From contig CM077115.1 of the NCBI GenBank assembly GCA_039619475.1, forward strand, positions 183,116,106-183,180,105: 64,000 nucleotides of DNA. The letters run 5' to 3'. The stretch's first letter is position 1. Each line of letters opens with the position of its first letter. Below the pieces are notes generated by a model. That model did no database searches and was not told where the DNA came from. It worked only from the letters and a program-made list of their open reading frames with translations. Shown piece by piece: positions 25,056-36,910 of the stretch. This stretch comes from Icerya purchasi. Its lineage: Eukaryota > Arthropoda > Insecta > Hemiptera > Monophlebidae. The position numbers and the translations under genes are program-made.

Positions 25056-26150
25056 TTTCTAAGCACTGTCGTCTATTTTCTCCCGATAATACTCGAATTT
25101 ATTTATCAGCTATAAGTGGTAGAACTAACTATTTTTAACGCATTCTGAAGCTTTACGAAGAAGAATTAACGGACGCTATTTTTTTTTTTTACGAGATTTA
25201 TGTATGTACAATTCATCATACCTAGTTTGATAATCTTGGACACGTCTTACAGTGAATAACGGAGTTTGTAATTATAATTCCTGTTTAATGTTGCTGTAAT
25301 TGCGCATCTTCGTTAGTATTTATGCGCATAAAAGTCAACAGAACATTTACAGAAGTGTGTATGGCCCCTTTCACTGTAAACAGAAATGATCGAAATATTT
25401 ACTTATCATTTCATTTTTAATTCGATATGTATTATTTGAAATTTGCCTCAGTTATCCTTCAATTTATGAATATACCGGAAAAGCGTATCTTTATAATGTA
25501 ATCTCGCCTCTATTGCATTGCGAATAACATAAAATTAAAAAAATGAGTTGTTTTTTTTTGTTTTTCTCTTTTTTTAGCTTAATTTTTGTTTTCCATACTA
25601 GCGACTTTGCCATAAAGTTAACACAAATAGCCTCATGTGGCAAAAATGGCAAAAATTATAATTTCTTGAAACGAATTCAACGAGTATGCCCCGTCGAGAC
25701 TTCTCAATCATTTAACGCGCCTATCCCTGCCTCAAGATTACTTTTTCCGCTGAACTTTAACAACTTGCTCGTTTTGTTTTCATTCGTCGATCCATTGCAT
25801 ATTATATACTTGTTCTAAATTTTCACCGCTCATAGTTGAAATGTTACGAAATCCCCCCCCCCCCTTCGATGGTGCATCGAACCTTGGCGTACGTATAATT
25901 TAATTTGCAATAATTTTCAAACTTCATCTATATCAAATATATTGTATATATTATATTTCAATGTATATATACATTAACTGAGTAAATCTTCGGGTTACTT
26001 CAATGATAAGAAACCTCTTTGTACTTAATACGCACTCTTCTCTTGGCTTAACGACCACATTTTTCAATGATTCTCTTTCTATAGGATTACTTACTACTTA
26101 CATTTCCAAACACAGTTCCAGAATATGTTATTCACACCCACAGACACTGT
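25056..26150. other. Non-coding stretch
   Basis: No supported gene. It contains a C12-type run near 25852-25864. Confidence 0.45.
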
Positions 26151-26154
26151 ATTT

Positions 26155-26243
26155 CACAATGATTCCCAAACTTTTTAAATTTTGGAAACCTTTGAAATAA
26201 GTTTTTTTTTTTTTTCGGGGAACCCTAAATTTATTTTTAACCT
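26155..26243. mobile_element. Possible hAT-type element end
   Basis: The stretch reads CAATGATTCCCAAACTTTTT, followed by a T-rich segment and GGGGAACCCTAAATTT. This is the look of many animal hAT ends (CAGTG.TTCCCAAAC...GGAACCC). I found no matching inverted end nearby, so it may be a solo end or a coincidence. Confidence 0.4.
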
Positions 26244-29200
26244 CGTTCTCTTTGAGAGATGAACAGATCTTTTTGAACGAATTTGTTTTCGAATGGTCTT
26301 TATAATTAACAATGATTTCGCACCGATGACACGAACGCGAATTATATTCAAATAGTTTTTACCAAAGGAAGGTACGATTGAAAAATAAACTCTCGAATCA
26401 ATATGAAAAGTTTTTTCTACGAAGAATAGATTGCTTTCATTCGGATAGGTGAGAAAAAATGGCGAAGTTTGAACATAGGTATGTATACAGCAGAGGGGTT
26501 CATAATTTCACGTGAACATCCCAGATTAAACTCTAAAAAAATTAAATTTAATGATTTTACTGTATGTTTAATACGGTGGCACTTTTAGCAAAATGAATAG
26601 TAAACTGAATATTAAAAATAAAAATTAATTTCATATACTTGAAAAACGGTTAAATTTCTATAAAATTCTTTTAGTGCGAACACTATGCTTGTAGCGCAAG
26701 AAACACGTATATAAATGTAATCTAATAGTGTGTTGGAGGTACAAAAACGATATTCACGGAGCACAGTTTAGTTGTAAACCAAAAAGACAGGTATTATTTT
26801 TTCTATTTTGTAGTTGAACGGTCCTCCAATGTATTCGGTTACAAATAGAATTAATGGATAAATTCTGGTAAAACGGTTATTCTATGTTTAGCGTATGTAT
26901 CTATTTGGTTAATTGTGAATAATTTTAGTTCTAAATTATAGGCAATGTATTATACATTTCGTATATCAGTAATTACACTATAGCGTATATGTATATTAAA
27001 CTTAATACAATATTATTGTAAATTTAAGCAGAGAGAATCGGTTTGAAATATACCGCGGTGCACTATTTGTCAAAGGTCCCTAATGTTGAAGTATCTTAAT
27101 TTGTCGTTTTATTATACATATTTTTGTAAGACATTAAGTAAAACGGGCACTGTTCTAGATGCCGTTTAAATTAGTTTAAATCTTAATAATTGGTGAATTA
27201 ATCGAATATTGTTGAAACATAAATATATATTACGCAGACTGAAAAAACATGTATTTTACAAAATTTTAATTTTTGTGTGCTTTCTAGAATATTTAAAGAA
27301 GTACAGTGCACCCAGAGTAAGATGTATAAATAATTTCGTTAATAAACTAAATATAATTAACGGAAAACTTTTTGTAATCTAGATAAAAGCCATTGGTCGA
27401 CGGAACAATCAACTTTAAAAAACATATATTGCATCACAATACGTATTATTGAAACGTATAAAATTATTCTAATAGATTTGCTAAGAATCCAGTTTTAAAC
27501 TGAATCGCTTAAAAGAAGAACGATAGAGGATATTAATGTAAATTGAATAACAGCAGCTAAGGAAATTTGTGACGTCACTGTGGAATAAAGGAGAGGTTTA
27601 CATTTACCGTTCACTACTGTGGCACTCCTTAAATCATAATAATTAAACCATTGTACAAAACAGTTTCCCCGTGATCTCTTGCTGAACAAACAAAAACTAT
27701 TGTAACTTGGAATAATCGAGAGATGTATATACACAAATAACAGTCAGTCAGTTTAACAACTGAATTAGGAGTCATTTATGGAAGAGAAGAAGATTTCAAT
27801 GGTGCTGTTAACCACTTCAATTTTTCATTGATAATAATTTACAAACAACGTTTTCATACAAATTGCTTCACCTGTACCGCAGCGCTGAATACCGCTGAAG
27901 CTGAATGATGTTTTCCTCCCAATACAGAGTAACTGAAGTCAGGCTAAATGTTTTAATTATGTTAAGCGTAAACGCAAACGACGTAATCTATGAATAAAAA
28001 TAGGTTTAGTCTTAGCAGTCAGCTACCGTGACGCAGGTGACTAATTAATTGTGTTCCCCGTTCGGGTACTCCGCTGCTGCGCGTTGAAACTTGCAAAAGT
28101 TTCACTTATACTGGATTATACATAGTTTTACGGTACTTCTACGGAACGTCATGATTTTTAAGAAACAGCAGTACGCAGTTAATTCACAATTTCCATGATA
28201 GAAATAATGAGAAATGTCACGAATGTTTTTCGGCAAATGTTAAATTGTTCCCTTTTCTTAGGCTTCGGATAGAGTGACTTACGATAAAAATGCTAATTTC
28301 TTTTTTTAATTTTTTTCACTATTCGATATTTTATCTCTTTAACCGGATCCGTTTTACTAGAAAAATTAAAATCTCGTCGTAATGAGAGCCGTGAATTATG
28401 CGAACTGTTTACATTCCCTTATACGACTGTGACTTCTTGCAATGTATCGAGTATGCCTAATCTAACGAGAATATTTCTTCTCGAGTTGATTGCTTTCTCT
28501 TCTTTTGACCCTTTTGGCACCCGGTAGTTTGATTTTAAGGTCTACATCGGGCAGCGACGCAAGTGCCAAATAGATCTGGAACCTGTGTACGAGTCAGCAT
28601 TTCTATTTCTACTTGGAAATTCTTTATTTATTTACCTATCCGCTCTGCGACGTATTTTCTAGAAGCTTACTTCAGTGTTATATCCTCGTTATATAAATCG
28701 ACCAACGTGATTATTAGTTGAAAAAGTGTCTTTCAGACTGATTTCAAATATATACACATATGTACATATATAGATGTGTATACGTGTGATGTTGCGATCG
28801 GCCTAAAATTGTTTATCAGGGTTCAGTATAAATTCCGCCATAGCGAGTTCCCAGCGCTCACGAATAAAAAATATGGGTATGGGTACATTTGAAAATAGCT
28901 TTGCCTCACCGTTATCAACCTGTACCAATCGGTAGCTTCTTTATTGCACATCCCCCTCCTCTTTCAGATGATTAACATCATTTTCCATTTTTTATTTGTT
29001 TGTTTTCCAATACACATGATGATGTCTATTGTTGTTAAATTGTTTTTAAACTGTTATCAGTTATTTTTCCTTCTTTATTGTTTTTTTTTTTTTTTTTTTT
29101 ATATCAGTATTAATTTCTGTTCATTGCGAGATGTCACGTAATTCTACATTATTTTATATATAAATAGAGAGTTGTGCCCTAACCCCCAACCCCCAATCAT

Positions 29201-29252
29201 CGATCGCTACACATGCTCAGCCACCGCCACACTCTTGACTATATTGTTCACA

Positions 29253-29255
<3 letters not shown>
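26244..29255. other. AT-rich non-coding stretch
   Basis: No supported feature in about 3 kb. Confidence 0.5.

Positions 29256-29256
<1 letters not shown>

Positions 29257-29290
<34 letters not shown>
29257..29290. repeat. (GA)n microsatellite
   Basis: About sixteen GA dinucleotides. Confidence 0.9.
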
Positions 29291-29293
<3 letters not shown>

Positions 29294-29596
29294 TGAAAAA
29301 TGTCATAATTATAGAAATACACCTATTTAAAATTAAATTTAAAAATCTCGTATTCGCAATAAGTAGAAATACACATTTCAAATACACCGCGAACAAATTA
29401 AAAATTTAACAGCATATCGAACATAAGAAAAAATTTGTTAATAAATACGAAAATCAAATTCTAACCAATTATATTATTCGCGGCTGTTAAGTAAATTACG
29501 TTATTTGAAACTAAAATCGTATACGAAAAATTTCAAAGTTATAACAACTAGAATTTTTGCGAGACCCGAGACTATGTGGTGTAAATACTTTCATAC

Positions 29597-29678
29597 ATAT
29601 ATATTAATTACAACGTAATTCTTAGGTCGGCACCCATTACAGAAAAAATGTCCTCCCAATTTTATGTAACGTTGTTAT
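29597..29678. repeat. Dispersed repeat Q, copy 1
   Basis: The stretch from ATATATATTAATTACAACG through CCCAATTTTATGTAACG matches 31406-31500 with only scattered differences. Copy 1 is broken by the LINE insertion at 29679. Its continuation resumes at 30288 with ATTTTAATTTTTA, matching ATTTTATAGGATTTTT in copy 2. Confidence 0.7.
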
Positions 29679-30274
29679 TTTTTTTTTTTTATTTATATTA
29701 AATTTAGGTCGCTTCAACAACTAGATTATTAGCGACCGCAATACATAATTATATTGTTATTATTTTACAATAGAAATATGAAATTAGCAACAAAATTACT
29801 TATACACTTAAATACAAATTCATATTAACATTTTATATTAACTTTAATATTTCAATAGATTTTAGGAACATGATTGCCTTATTTATTCCACCCGAGTCGT
29901 TCAGGCATTCATGGAGTGTGCCCGGGATTTTACACTGCAGTCTTTGTTGGTCCAGCTGTGTACATTTCAGGAACCAGTGTGAGATTGATGCTTGTTGTCT
30001 CGAACAGAATGTGCATATCTGGGGTGGTAGTTTTTTCATTAAGTATCTGTGTGTTATATTAGTGTGCCCAATTCTTAGGCGAGTGATTATTGTTTGTAGA
30101 GTTCTGTTGTTATGGTGAGGTGCTATTTGCCATATATTGTCCCGACAAGCTGCTTTTTTATTATTTCTATCGTTGGTCTACCTCTCATTCCAGTAGATTT
30201 CTTCTTTGTGATGTGTTGCTCTGTTTAGATCGATGTGTGGAATTTTAGTCTCGGTGATAGTCTCCAATTTAGTG
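29679..30274 (-). pseudogene. I/Jockey-like LINE, 596-bp 5'-truncated insertion with 13-bp TSD
   Basis: Perfect direct repeats GTAACGTTGTTAT flank the element at 29666-29678 and 30275-30287. Its 3' end is a poly-A tail (T run at 29679-29690 on the plus strand). The single frame from 30273 to the stop at 29833 encodes the last about 146 residues, with only one internal stop. It includes HKEEIYWNER, QTIITRLRIGHTNITHRYLM and the Cys/His motif CTFCSRQQASISHWFLKC. The RLRIGHT..TH.YL block and this zinc motif mark the C-terminus of I- and Jockey-type LINE ORF2. A 7-bp hairpin (GGTCGCT/AGCGACC) sits in the 3' UTR at 29707-29737. Little decay suggests a comparatively young copy. Confidence 0.88.
29707..29737 (-). 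other. 3' UTR hairpin of the LINE
   Basis: Seven perfect base pairs (GGTCGCT with AGCGACC) enclose a 17-nt loop just before the poly-A tail. It could be a reverse-transcriptase recognition structure. That role is inferred. Confidence 0.5.
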
Positions 30275-30454
30275 GTAACGTTGTTATATTTTAATTTTTA
30301 TCGACTTCCAATAGAATATACGTTCACCGCGTATGTTCTTTTTTTATGTTTGTTCGTGCATAACTCATATTTATATAGACCGATTTTACTGATTAATTCC
30401 ACTTTTGCGTTCGGTGGTGGTTTTTGCTTTTGGAAACATAATGAATACACTTCT

Positions 30455-31130
30455 TATGCAAGCTAATGCTGACCTTAATAACTCTCTGATTTCATCAGAA
30501 GCCGCTCTTTCTAATATTTACCTTTCCATCTCTCCCGCCGAGTCGTATTGTTTTCACTTTGCGTCCCTATAATCCATCTTTAATAACCCTGTCCGTAAAT
30601 AACTGCGCTATCCCTCTTGTCTCATCCTTCTGCTAATTAGGAATCTTTCTTAACAACCGTCTTACTTTTCGGGAACATATAAAATACTTATACAAAACTG
30701 TTTCTACAAGGCTAAACCTCCTTAAAGCTCTTCCCCGTGCCGTTGGGGAGGGGAGGGGTCCTTGGATTCTTATTATCCTGCATAAGTCTATTATCCGTTC
30801 GAAGTTAGATTACTGTTCCCTCTTGTACGGCAGTGCTTCCAACACAGCTCTTTCAAAACTGGATCGTGTGTAGAACCTTTGTCTCCGACACTGCCTTGGA
30901 GCTTTGAAGTCGTCTCCCACAACTGCAATTCTTTCAGAAACCAATATCGTTCCTCCATATATTCGTCGATTTTATCTTGGCTACTGGCGCTTCTCTCCTA
31001 GGAAAATCCCTATTCTTGCTCATATATCTAAACGGCTTGATCAATTCGCTCCTTACGTTTTCTTTTATAACAAACTCCCTTTTGAAAGTTTTCCACCCTC
31101 CAGACGTACTATATTACTCGTGCTAACAGA
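30455..31130 (+). pseudogene. I-like LINE fragment (copy B)
   Basis: Across stops and shifts the plus strand reads LSNIYLSISPAES near 30508. It then gives LGIFLNNRLTFREHIKYLYK near 30640-30695, then IIRSKLDYCSLLYGSAS near 30790-30840, LRHCLGALKSSPTTAILSETN near 30890-30950, and YLGYWRFSPRKIP. This is the segment following the RT palm (thumb/connection). SKLDYCS, CLGALKS and WRFSPRKIP parallel KFDYCS, CLGALRS and WRFTPRKIP in the 42967-44417 copy, with an internal deletion here. Neither 5' nor 3' end of the element is present. Confidence 0.75.
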
Positions 31131-31304
31131 TTAGACAGACTATTTTCTTTACTCACCTTCAGTATATCTCTTACTATTACAACAATTTTTATCATTAGAA
31201 AAAAAAGTGCATCGGATTTGTACGTTCTAACTCATTTTTCGCCTGAACCAATTGGGATATTTTTTCGTTACAAATTCTAATGGGGCCGGCCTAAGAATTA
31301 CGTA

Positions 31305-31412
31305 GTAAATTTTGATCATTTTATACAAAGTATAGAAGAGAAAGAAATGTAATCAAGAGGGGTCAAGGAGCACAACCCCTTGCGAGGCCAAAATGGCCGA
31401 GGTTATATATAT
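31305..31412 (+). repeat. Hairpin-bearing repeat R, copy 1
   Basis: The unit runs from GTAAATTTTGATCATTTTAT to CCTTGCGAGGCCAAAATGGCC, followed by a TA run. It recurs 316 bp downstream. It looks like a LINE 3' UTR with a microsatellite tail. Confidence 0.7.
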
Positions 31413-31615
31413 ATTAATTACAACGTAATTCTTAGGCTACCTCCCCTTAGAAAAAATGTCCCAATTTTACGTAAGGTTTGTTATATTTTATAGGATTTTT
31501 GTAATTGTTATTTAAAAAATGTCACAATTTTATGTAACGAAAAATGTAAAGTTAAATGTTAGGATAGGATTTTTGTGATTATGTTATTTTTTTTGTGTTG
31601 ATGCCAGTAAGAATA
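31406..31615. repeat. Dispersed repeat Q, copy 2, with internal duplication
   Basis: It begins TATATATATTAATTACAACG as in copy 1 (29597). From 31470 an AAAAAATGTC(C/A)CAATTTTA(C/T)GTAA unit is repeated at about 31517 with a TAGGATTTTTGT(A/G)ATT end, so the segment is partly duplicated. It also serves as the uninterrupted comparison for the LINE insertion site near 29.67 kb. Confidence 0.65.
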
Positions 31616-31620
31616 ACGTT

Positions 31621-31750
31621 GTAAATTTTGATCATTTTATACAAAGTATAGAAGAGAAAGAGACAGAAATGAAAGCAAGAAGGGTCAAGGGGTACAGTCC
31701 CTTGCGAGGCCAAATGGCCGAGTTTATATATATATATATATGTATATATT
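31621..31750 (+). repeat. Hairpin-bearing repeat R, copy 2
   Basis: This is the second copy of the unit at 31305. It ends with two potential hairpins, AAGGGGTACAGTCCCTT and GGCCAAATGGCC, then a TATATA run. Overlapping ORFs are spurious. Confidence 0.7.
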
Positions 31751-32079
31751 ACAAGAAATGAAAAAAAAAAAAATACAAATGAACGAAAATAAACGAAAAG
31801 TGGTATGTGCGCGTTGTTCAACAGGTTTGAACAAATTTGTTGGATAGCGAAAATTTTAGGGACGATGATTATTTGCACCTGGGACCGAGTAAGATTTTAA
31901 TCGTTTTTCAACGACAATTTACTGGTACGATCAGTGTCGATAAATTGACACAAGTGTGCAAAGTAGCGAGCTCGCCTGGCAAGTATGTTTCGTAATAAGA
32001 AGCCGAGGCGAACAGAAACCATTATGATTACAATTTACTAATAAAACTATTACATATTCTCGGTACGGCAGATACGCCC

Positions 32080-33060
32080 CCTTATTCGCTCGAGGTGCAT
32101 TGCAGGCTCAACAGAGAGTCCCACACGTACTGCCCTCAGAAGAGTTTCCACACACACATCAAATGAGAGCCGCGATAATGAGCGGGCATTCGCTTTTTTA
32201 CCATTATACTATTTTGTAGCGCAGACAAGCTCGTTTCGCTTTTATTTATTTAGTCGGTTTTTTTGTGTGTTTTTTATTTTTCTCCCATCCCGCCCCTCAG
32301 TCCGAGCCCATTCGGCGGGGCCCACGCCCATATCCTCAACCAATTCCAATTATCGTTCGAGAATATCCGCTATCTGCATCCCGTGCAACGTAAGCGACGA
32401 ACCGACCAACTCCGGACCTCTGAAGTTCACGTTGGTTGGCGCTGCGCGGATATCTCCGCACTCGAAATGCTGCATGTAGCGCGTGAAGATTACAAGTTCC
32501 GTCGTTGCGGAGCGATCGCGGCAACGAGAAACGCGGCGGCGGCGGCGGCTGTTTTTTTCCTATTTATTCCGAGAAATTCTACGAAAAGTTGAACGCACCA
32601 AACCGCGGCGGCCATCTTGGTGGTCTCCACTGTAGCCGTGGGTAAATACGTGACGTCACAGATCACGTGCGTACGCGCTCGATTACTATAATTAAATATT
32701 AAAACGTCTTGTTCGACCTCTTTTTCAAAACAAATATCCGCCAGATCTCTTCTTCCGCCCTACCTTCGCGATTGATACGTACACGTCCGCATTATAATAA
32801 TAAATATCTCCACATCCCTCGGCGGCCAGTTGGTGGCACATAACATCCGGACCGGCCGATCGTCCGAGAACGGCGAGCTGCTGCAAGGACAACTGCTGGA
32901 CGTCCAGAGGATAAAGCTGAAATTCCATTTAAAACCCCTCTTCGTCTACCGCACACCGTTGGAACATCACAAATCATGCGATGATTCGCGTCGTCCTGTC
33001 ACAACGGTTCATTTATTTTTTTTTTTTTCGGCGCGATCGCTTTTTTCGCCATAATTTCTC
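32080..33060. promoter_or_regulatory. CpG-rich promoter-like island
   Basis: This is the GC-richest block in the middle of the window. It contains (CGG)n at 32532-32549. GGCGGCCATCTTGG at 32607-32620 carries a YY1-type GCCATCTTG core. A full CRE palindrome, GTGACGTCAC, lies at 32650-32659, and a CACGTG E-box at 32664-32669. Such YY1/CRE/E-box clusters in CpG-rich DNA are common at animal promoters. Overlapping ORFs on both strands (up to 109 codons) look like by-products of GC-rich sequence. No coding exon could be identified and the direction of transcription is unknown. Confidence 0.45.
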
Positions 33061-36000
33061 CCCCCTTTTACTTGTTTTTCTTTTCTTTCGCGATACATCG
33101 ATGTTTTAACAGAATTAAGATAAACAGAAAAAAAAAAAAAAAAACATTAAAAGTTTCCTCCCGATTGGCCGTTTTCTTCTTTCTCCCATATCCTACAGAG
33201 ACCACTTTCTTTTTCATTTCTTTACGCTTAGCTCGCGAACAATCTCTCCTAAAACTAGCCCGATTCTAGAAGGTGCGCTATTTCCTATTTTTACCTCCCT
33301 ACCGGCATATATTCTAGAAACATTTATTGGCAGGGTTAACGTCAAAAAAATTCTCACTATTTTTCCTAGCTAGGCGCTCAACTCGTTCGGTGTACGATTA
33401 TCAGAAACTACGAGTAATTAAACTTTAAAGGATTCACACGCGTTTTCCGCATTTACTTTTTACACGCTACTATTTCGCTTATATTCGGCATTCGAATTTG
33501 TTAATGCCCTATACAAAGGAACGCTTTTAAGAGGAGAGTCAAAGGATTCCCAGCTATCGTCGTCCGGTGGGGTCAGTATTCCCCTCCCACGGGGATTAGA
33601 AAAATTCTCTCTCTGCATGCAGAAAATATGACAAAGTTCCATGTAGAAATGGAAAAATATTATACGCTTTAAAGTTTTTGCTGTGCATTTTAAAAAACTC
33701 CATAAATAACGATAATTTAATAATTATAATTATAATTATCGTTAAATAAAAGAAGATGAAAACGGGGTTTTCCTTTTTTTATGGCAGAGAAAAAATAAAA
33801 ATAATGATAATAACAATAATAATAATAATAACAGTTTTTGTCCCCTCTGCTAACTCGCCGATTCGTTTGAAGCGCTACAACTCGGCCTAGAATTGTTTTT
33901 GATACTTTCCTTTAAATTCTGTCTCAAAAACTTCAAACATTTCCTGCATCAGGCGTTTTCGTAAATACTTTTTCTTCTGCCAGATTAAACGTGACGGAAT
34001 CCGCTTTCGTCGTTTAAATTAACAACGTCCACGTATGCAAGACCTTTGAACAGTCTCTATTGGACACGCTCGATCACGGCGCTCCGAATCTATGAACTTA
34101 CTTCGTTTAAATCGTATATTACATTCCGGTTAACTTTGTACGCTTTAATCGCATCCGATTCATCATTAATTTCTTTTGTGTCTCCCACATTCTGACGTTT
34201 TCGTATTCGCGCGACATTTTTACTTATGAGGAAAAGGCAATAGAACGAGGGCGTAGTTCCACGGATTAAGCCTAGCGCCGTCCAGATGATGATGATACTA
34301 TCCGAAGGCCAGAGAAAACATCGACTATCTCCTAGCCACCTTAGTTAAAATCGCACTGCACGAAATCTAAGCATTATCAAAGAAATTTACTGTACCGACA
34401 CGCTTAGCGGAAGTTGATTTAAACTTTTTCACGTTCGAAATATTAAACTGCTCACTCGGCAAACTCGTGACGTCTTACCACTGCAGACTCGAAAGACCGC
34501 CGCAAATGAAAAAGATAATCAAAGCAAAAGCAAGCGACTTCGCATTCTCCTTTTTTCGCCATCGCTAGGGACTTGCAAGAATCCCCTAAAACTTTACAAT
34601 TCTCGACGACCTGTCAACATTCTTCAGGGTACCTCTGCCTTTTTACCGCTTAAAAGAATCCCTCAAAACCAGTTAATTCTCGACGATCCATTAACACACT
34701 CTTCATGGGACGCATCTGTGTATACCGTTTGCACGCAAACTTCGGCAATCATTTTTCATCACGTCTGATCTTAATTGTGCGAGTGTATGCGCTTAACGGG
34801 GTCATAAAATGCCTATGTAATGTACACGTTGGTACAATGAGCGCGATAAAATGCTCTCAGTAAGTCCATCGGCGACGCTAGAAACACAATAATACTCTGT
34901 CTTACGTTCGCGCAGTGTGTTAATCTGCTACAATGACCAATCGAAGGAGAGCCTATTCTCTTATTTTATTTAATATGCTGCACTAACACGCGCACGCAGT
35001 CTCGTATTGTATTGTCTCAACGTCGCCTCAAACTTTCCGAACTTTATGTGGATTTGCGCGATACATAAATTTTTATGTAATAATCGAAATAAAATTCCGT
35101 TATAGGAGCTTTCGCAGAATCTTTGGCAATATTAAATAGCAACCCCGGAGCAGTTTGCTCGCTATCCGGGGAAGCCTAGATTTTGACGGAAAGTGCAAAA
35201 TAATCATCCGCGTTGGTATCTGAAAACGGACCGATTTCAAATAAAAGCGATCTTTCGTTAGCCATTCTTCAGCACAAAAAGTTTCATTAAACTTTTTAAA
35301 GACCTTTTGTTCGGTCAACTGTTTAGCTATATAATTTTATATTGGTCTAGTACATTTGCAGGGGCTGGGGGGCTGACAATAATAGTAATAATGAAAAAAA
35401 TTCAAGCAGAAAAACCGGACCTGCCGCTTCAGTGTATTTTAGTTGTGAAAATCTACATATGCCGGTTCTCGTTTTGCGCGTTGACGAAGAGGTATAAAAT
35501 TCATTAATCTGATAATTAAAGTACTTCCCTCAAGTGATGCACGGAACTTTTGGAAAATTTTTCCAGAAAGCTTCATCATCAATCAAATGTATTGCAATCT
35601 ACGAATCTTCTGCATAAATAGCATCCTTCAAAAAAAAAAAAAAAAACAAAAAAAAAAAGCAGTATTTAGTATTGAAATAGTTATGTTACAATTACCGCAA
35701 CTACATGCTAACATCATGTGCTATTTAAGCTAAATCGACATTGTAGTATAATTCTGATTCAATTCTAAATTACCGATTCCTTCGAGTATCTTAATTTCGT
35801 AATAAATTAGACTCGTCTATTCGAGGTGTACGAGCCGACGTGGTGGAACGTATGCTTTTCACTGTTGCCGGCTATGAAGTATACGGACAAACATCATTTA
35901 CGATGATTTTCAAAAGAACTCACGATATTCAAGAAATAATTACAAAATCTCTTAGTAAGAGACGAAATGGTTAGGTCTTTTCGACTTTTGGAGTTCGGTC

Positions 36001-36100
36001 GACGTAGTCGAAAATAAAATATTATGAATAATTTTCCGCTAGCTAGTTAACTTAACAAGCGGCTATAAACATCTTCTAGGCATCAAATACATGCACATAC

Positions 36101-36134
<34 letters not shown>

Positions 36135-36590
36135 CTAAAGATATTGTTGCATTGCTTATTGTAAATGAAAAAAAAAGTAATAATAATAAATGGACGACAG
36201 TAACGAGACCATTTCTTGTAGTCACTAATTACAGTGGAAATCATTTCAAAAACGAATTTACCCATTCTAATTACAATCACTCTTCGTCCGAATCTTCTAT
36301 GTAAATTCATCGAAATCTATATCTTAGCGTAAAGAGCTACTTACCGAAAAAAAGTTACAGACCGCAAACGACTACAAATTATTCGTCCGCAATCTTGCGT
36401 GAGCACGTCACAAAAGGATATTATAATTAAAGAGGACCGCGTGCCTCACTACGAGTTTTTAGTTGGAAACGGAAAATCAAGATAGGATAACTTTTTCCTA
36501 GAACATCGCTTTAAAGGGTAAAACTAACCATAGGCGCAAAAAAATAGAAACGGGATAAAACATCAAAAGGGAATCAGAAAATCTAACCAG
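33061..36590. other. Non-coding stretch
   Basis: No supported gene. It holds A runs near 33130 and 35630 and an (AAT)n-like tract near 33800-33831. A TA/TG microsatellite lies at 36101-36135. Confidence 0.45.
36101..36135. repeat. (TA)n-(TG)n microsatellite
   Basis: A run of TA units passes into TG units. Confidence 0.9.
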
Positions 36591-36910
36591 TGAGACCCGC
36601 GTCAGAAGAACTGCCTGTGTCGTTGTGTGCGCGTATGCAAATAGGGGGGAATTCGGTTGATTCTGCCAACAATTCTATGATTAATGGGCGCCACTTGTTC
36701 GCATGTCGAAGCAGCTTTTAAAAAGGCCGCCCGCGTTTCAGTCGCACATTTACAACAAGACGGAACATTTCGTTAATTATAATTGTGTTTATAAGCGGCG
36801 ACGAGGCGGCCCTCCCACTTCTCCGATAATCATTGCGTTTACATCGGCAGACAGTTTCGCTTTGATTCTTTGATCTTCCGCGAGCTTATCGCCTTAAAAT
36901 AACAAGAAAA
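36590..36910. promoter_or_regulatory. Enhancer-like non-coding block
   Basis: This compact, GC-balanced segment combines several developmental motifs. A POU octamer-like TATGCAAAT lies at 36634-36642. A TTAATGGG homeodomain-type site is near 36681 and an E-box CACTTG near 36692. A TTAATTATAATT tract spans about 36773-36784. Two adjacent TCF-type sites, CTTTGATT and CTTTGATC, lie at 36860-36875. There is no substantial ORF. The clustering suggests an enhancer; motifs this short also occur by chance. Confidence 0.3.

Noticed and set aside
31579..31878. 99-codon minus-strand ORF
   Set aside because: Antisense of the hairpin-bearing repeat and its TA tail; low complexity.
32263..32592. 109-codon plus-strand ORF in the CpG-rich island
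   Set aside because: Poly-Ala from (CGG)n plus overlapping ORFs on both strands; explained by low stop density.
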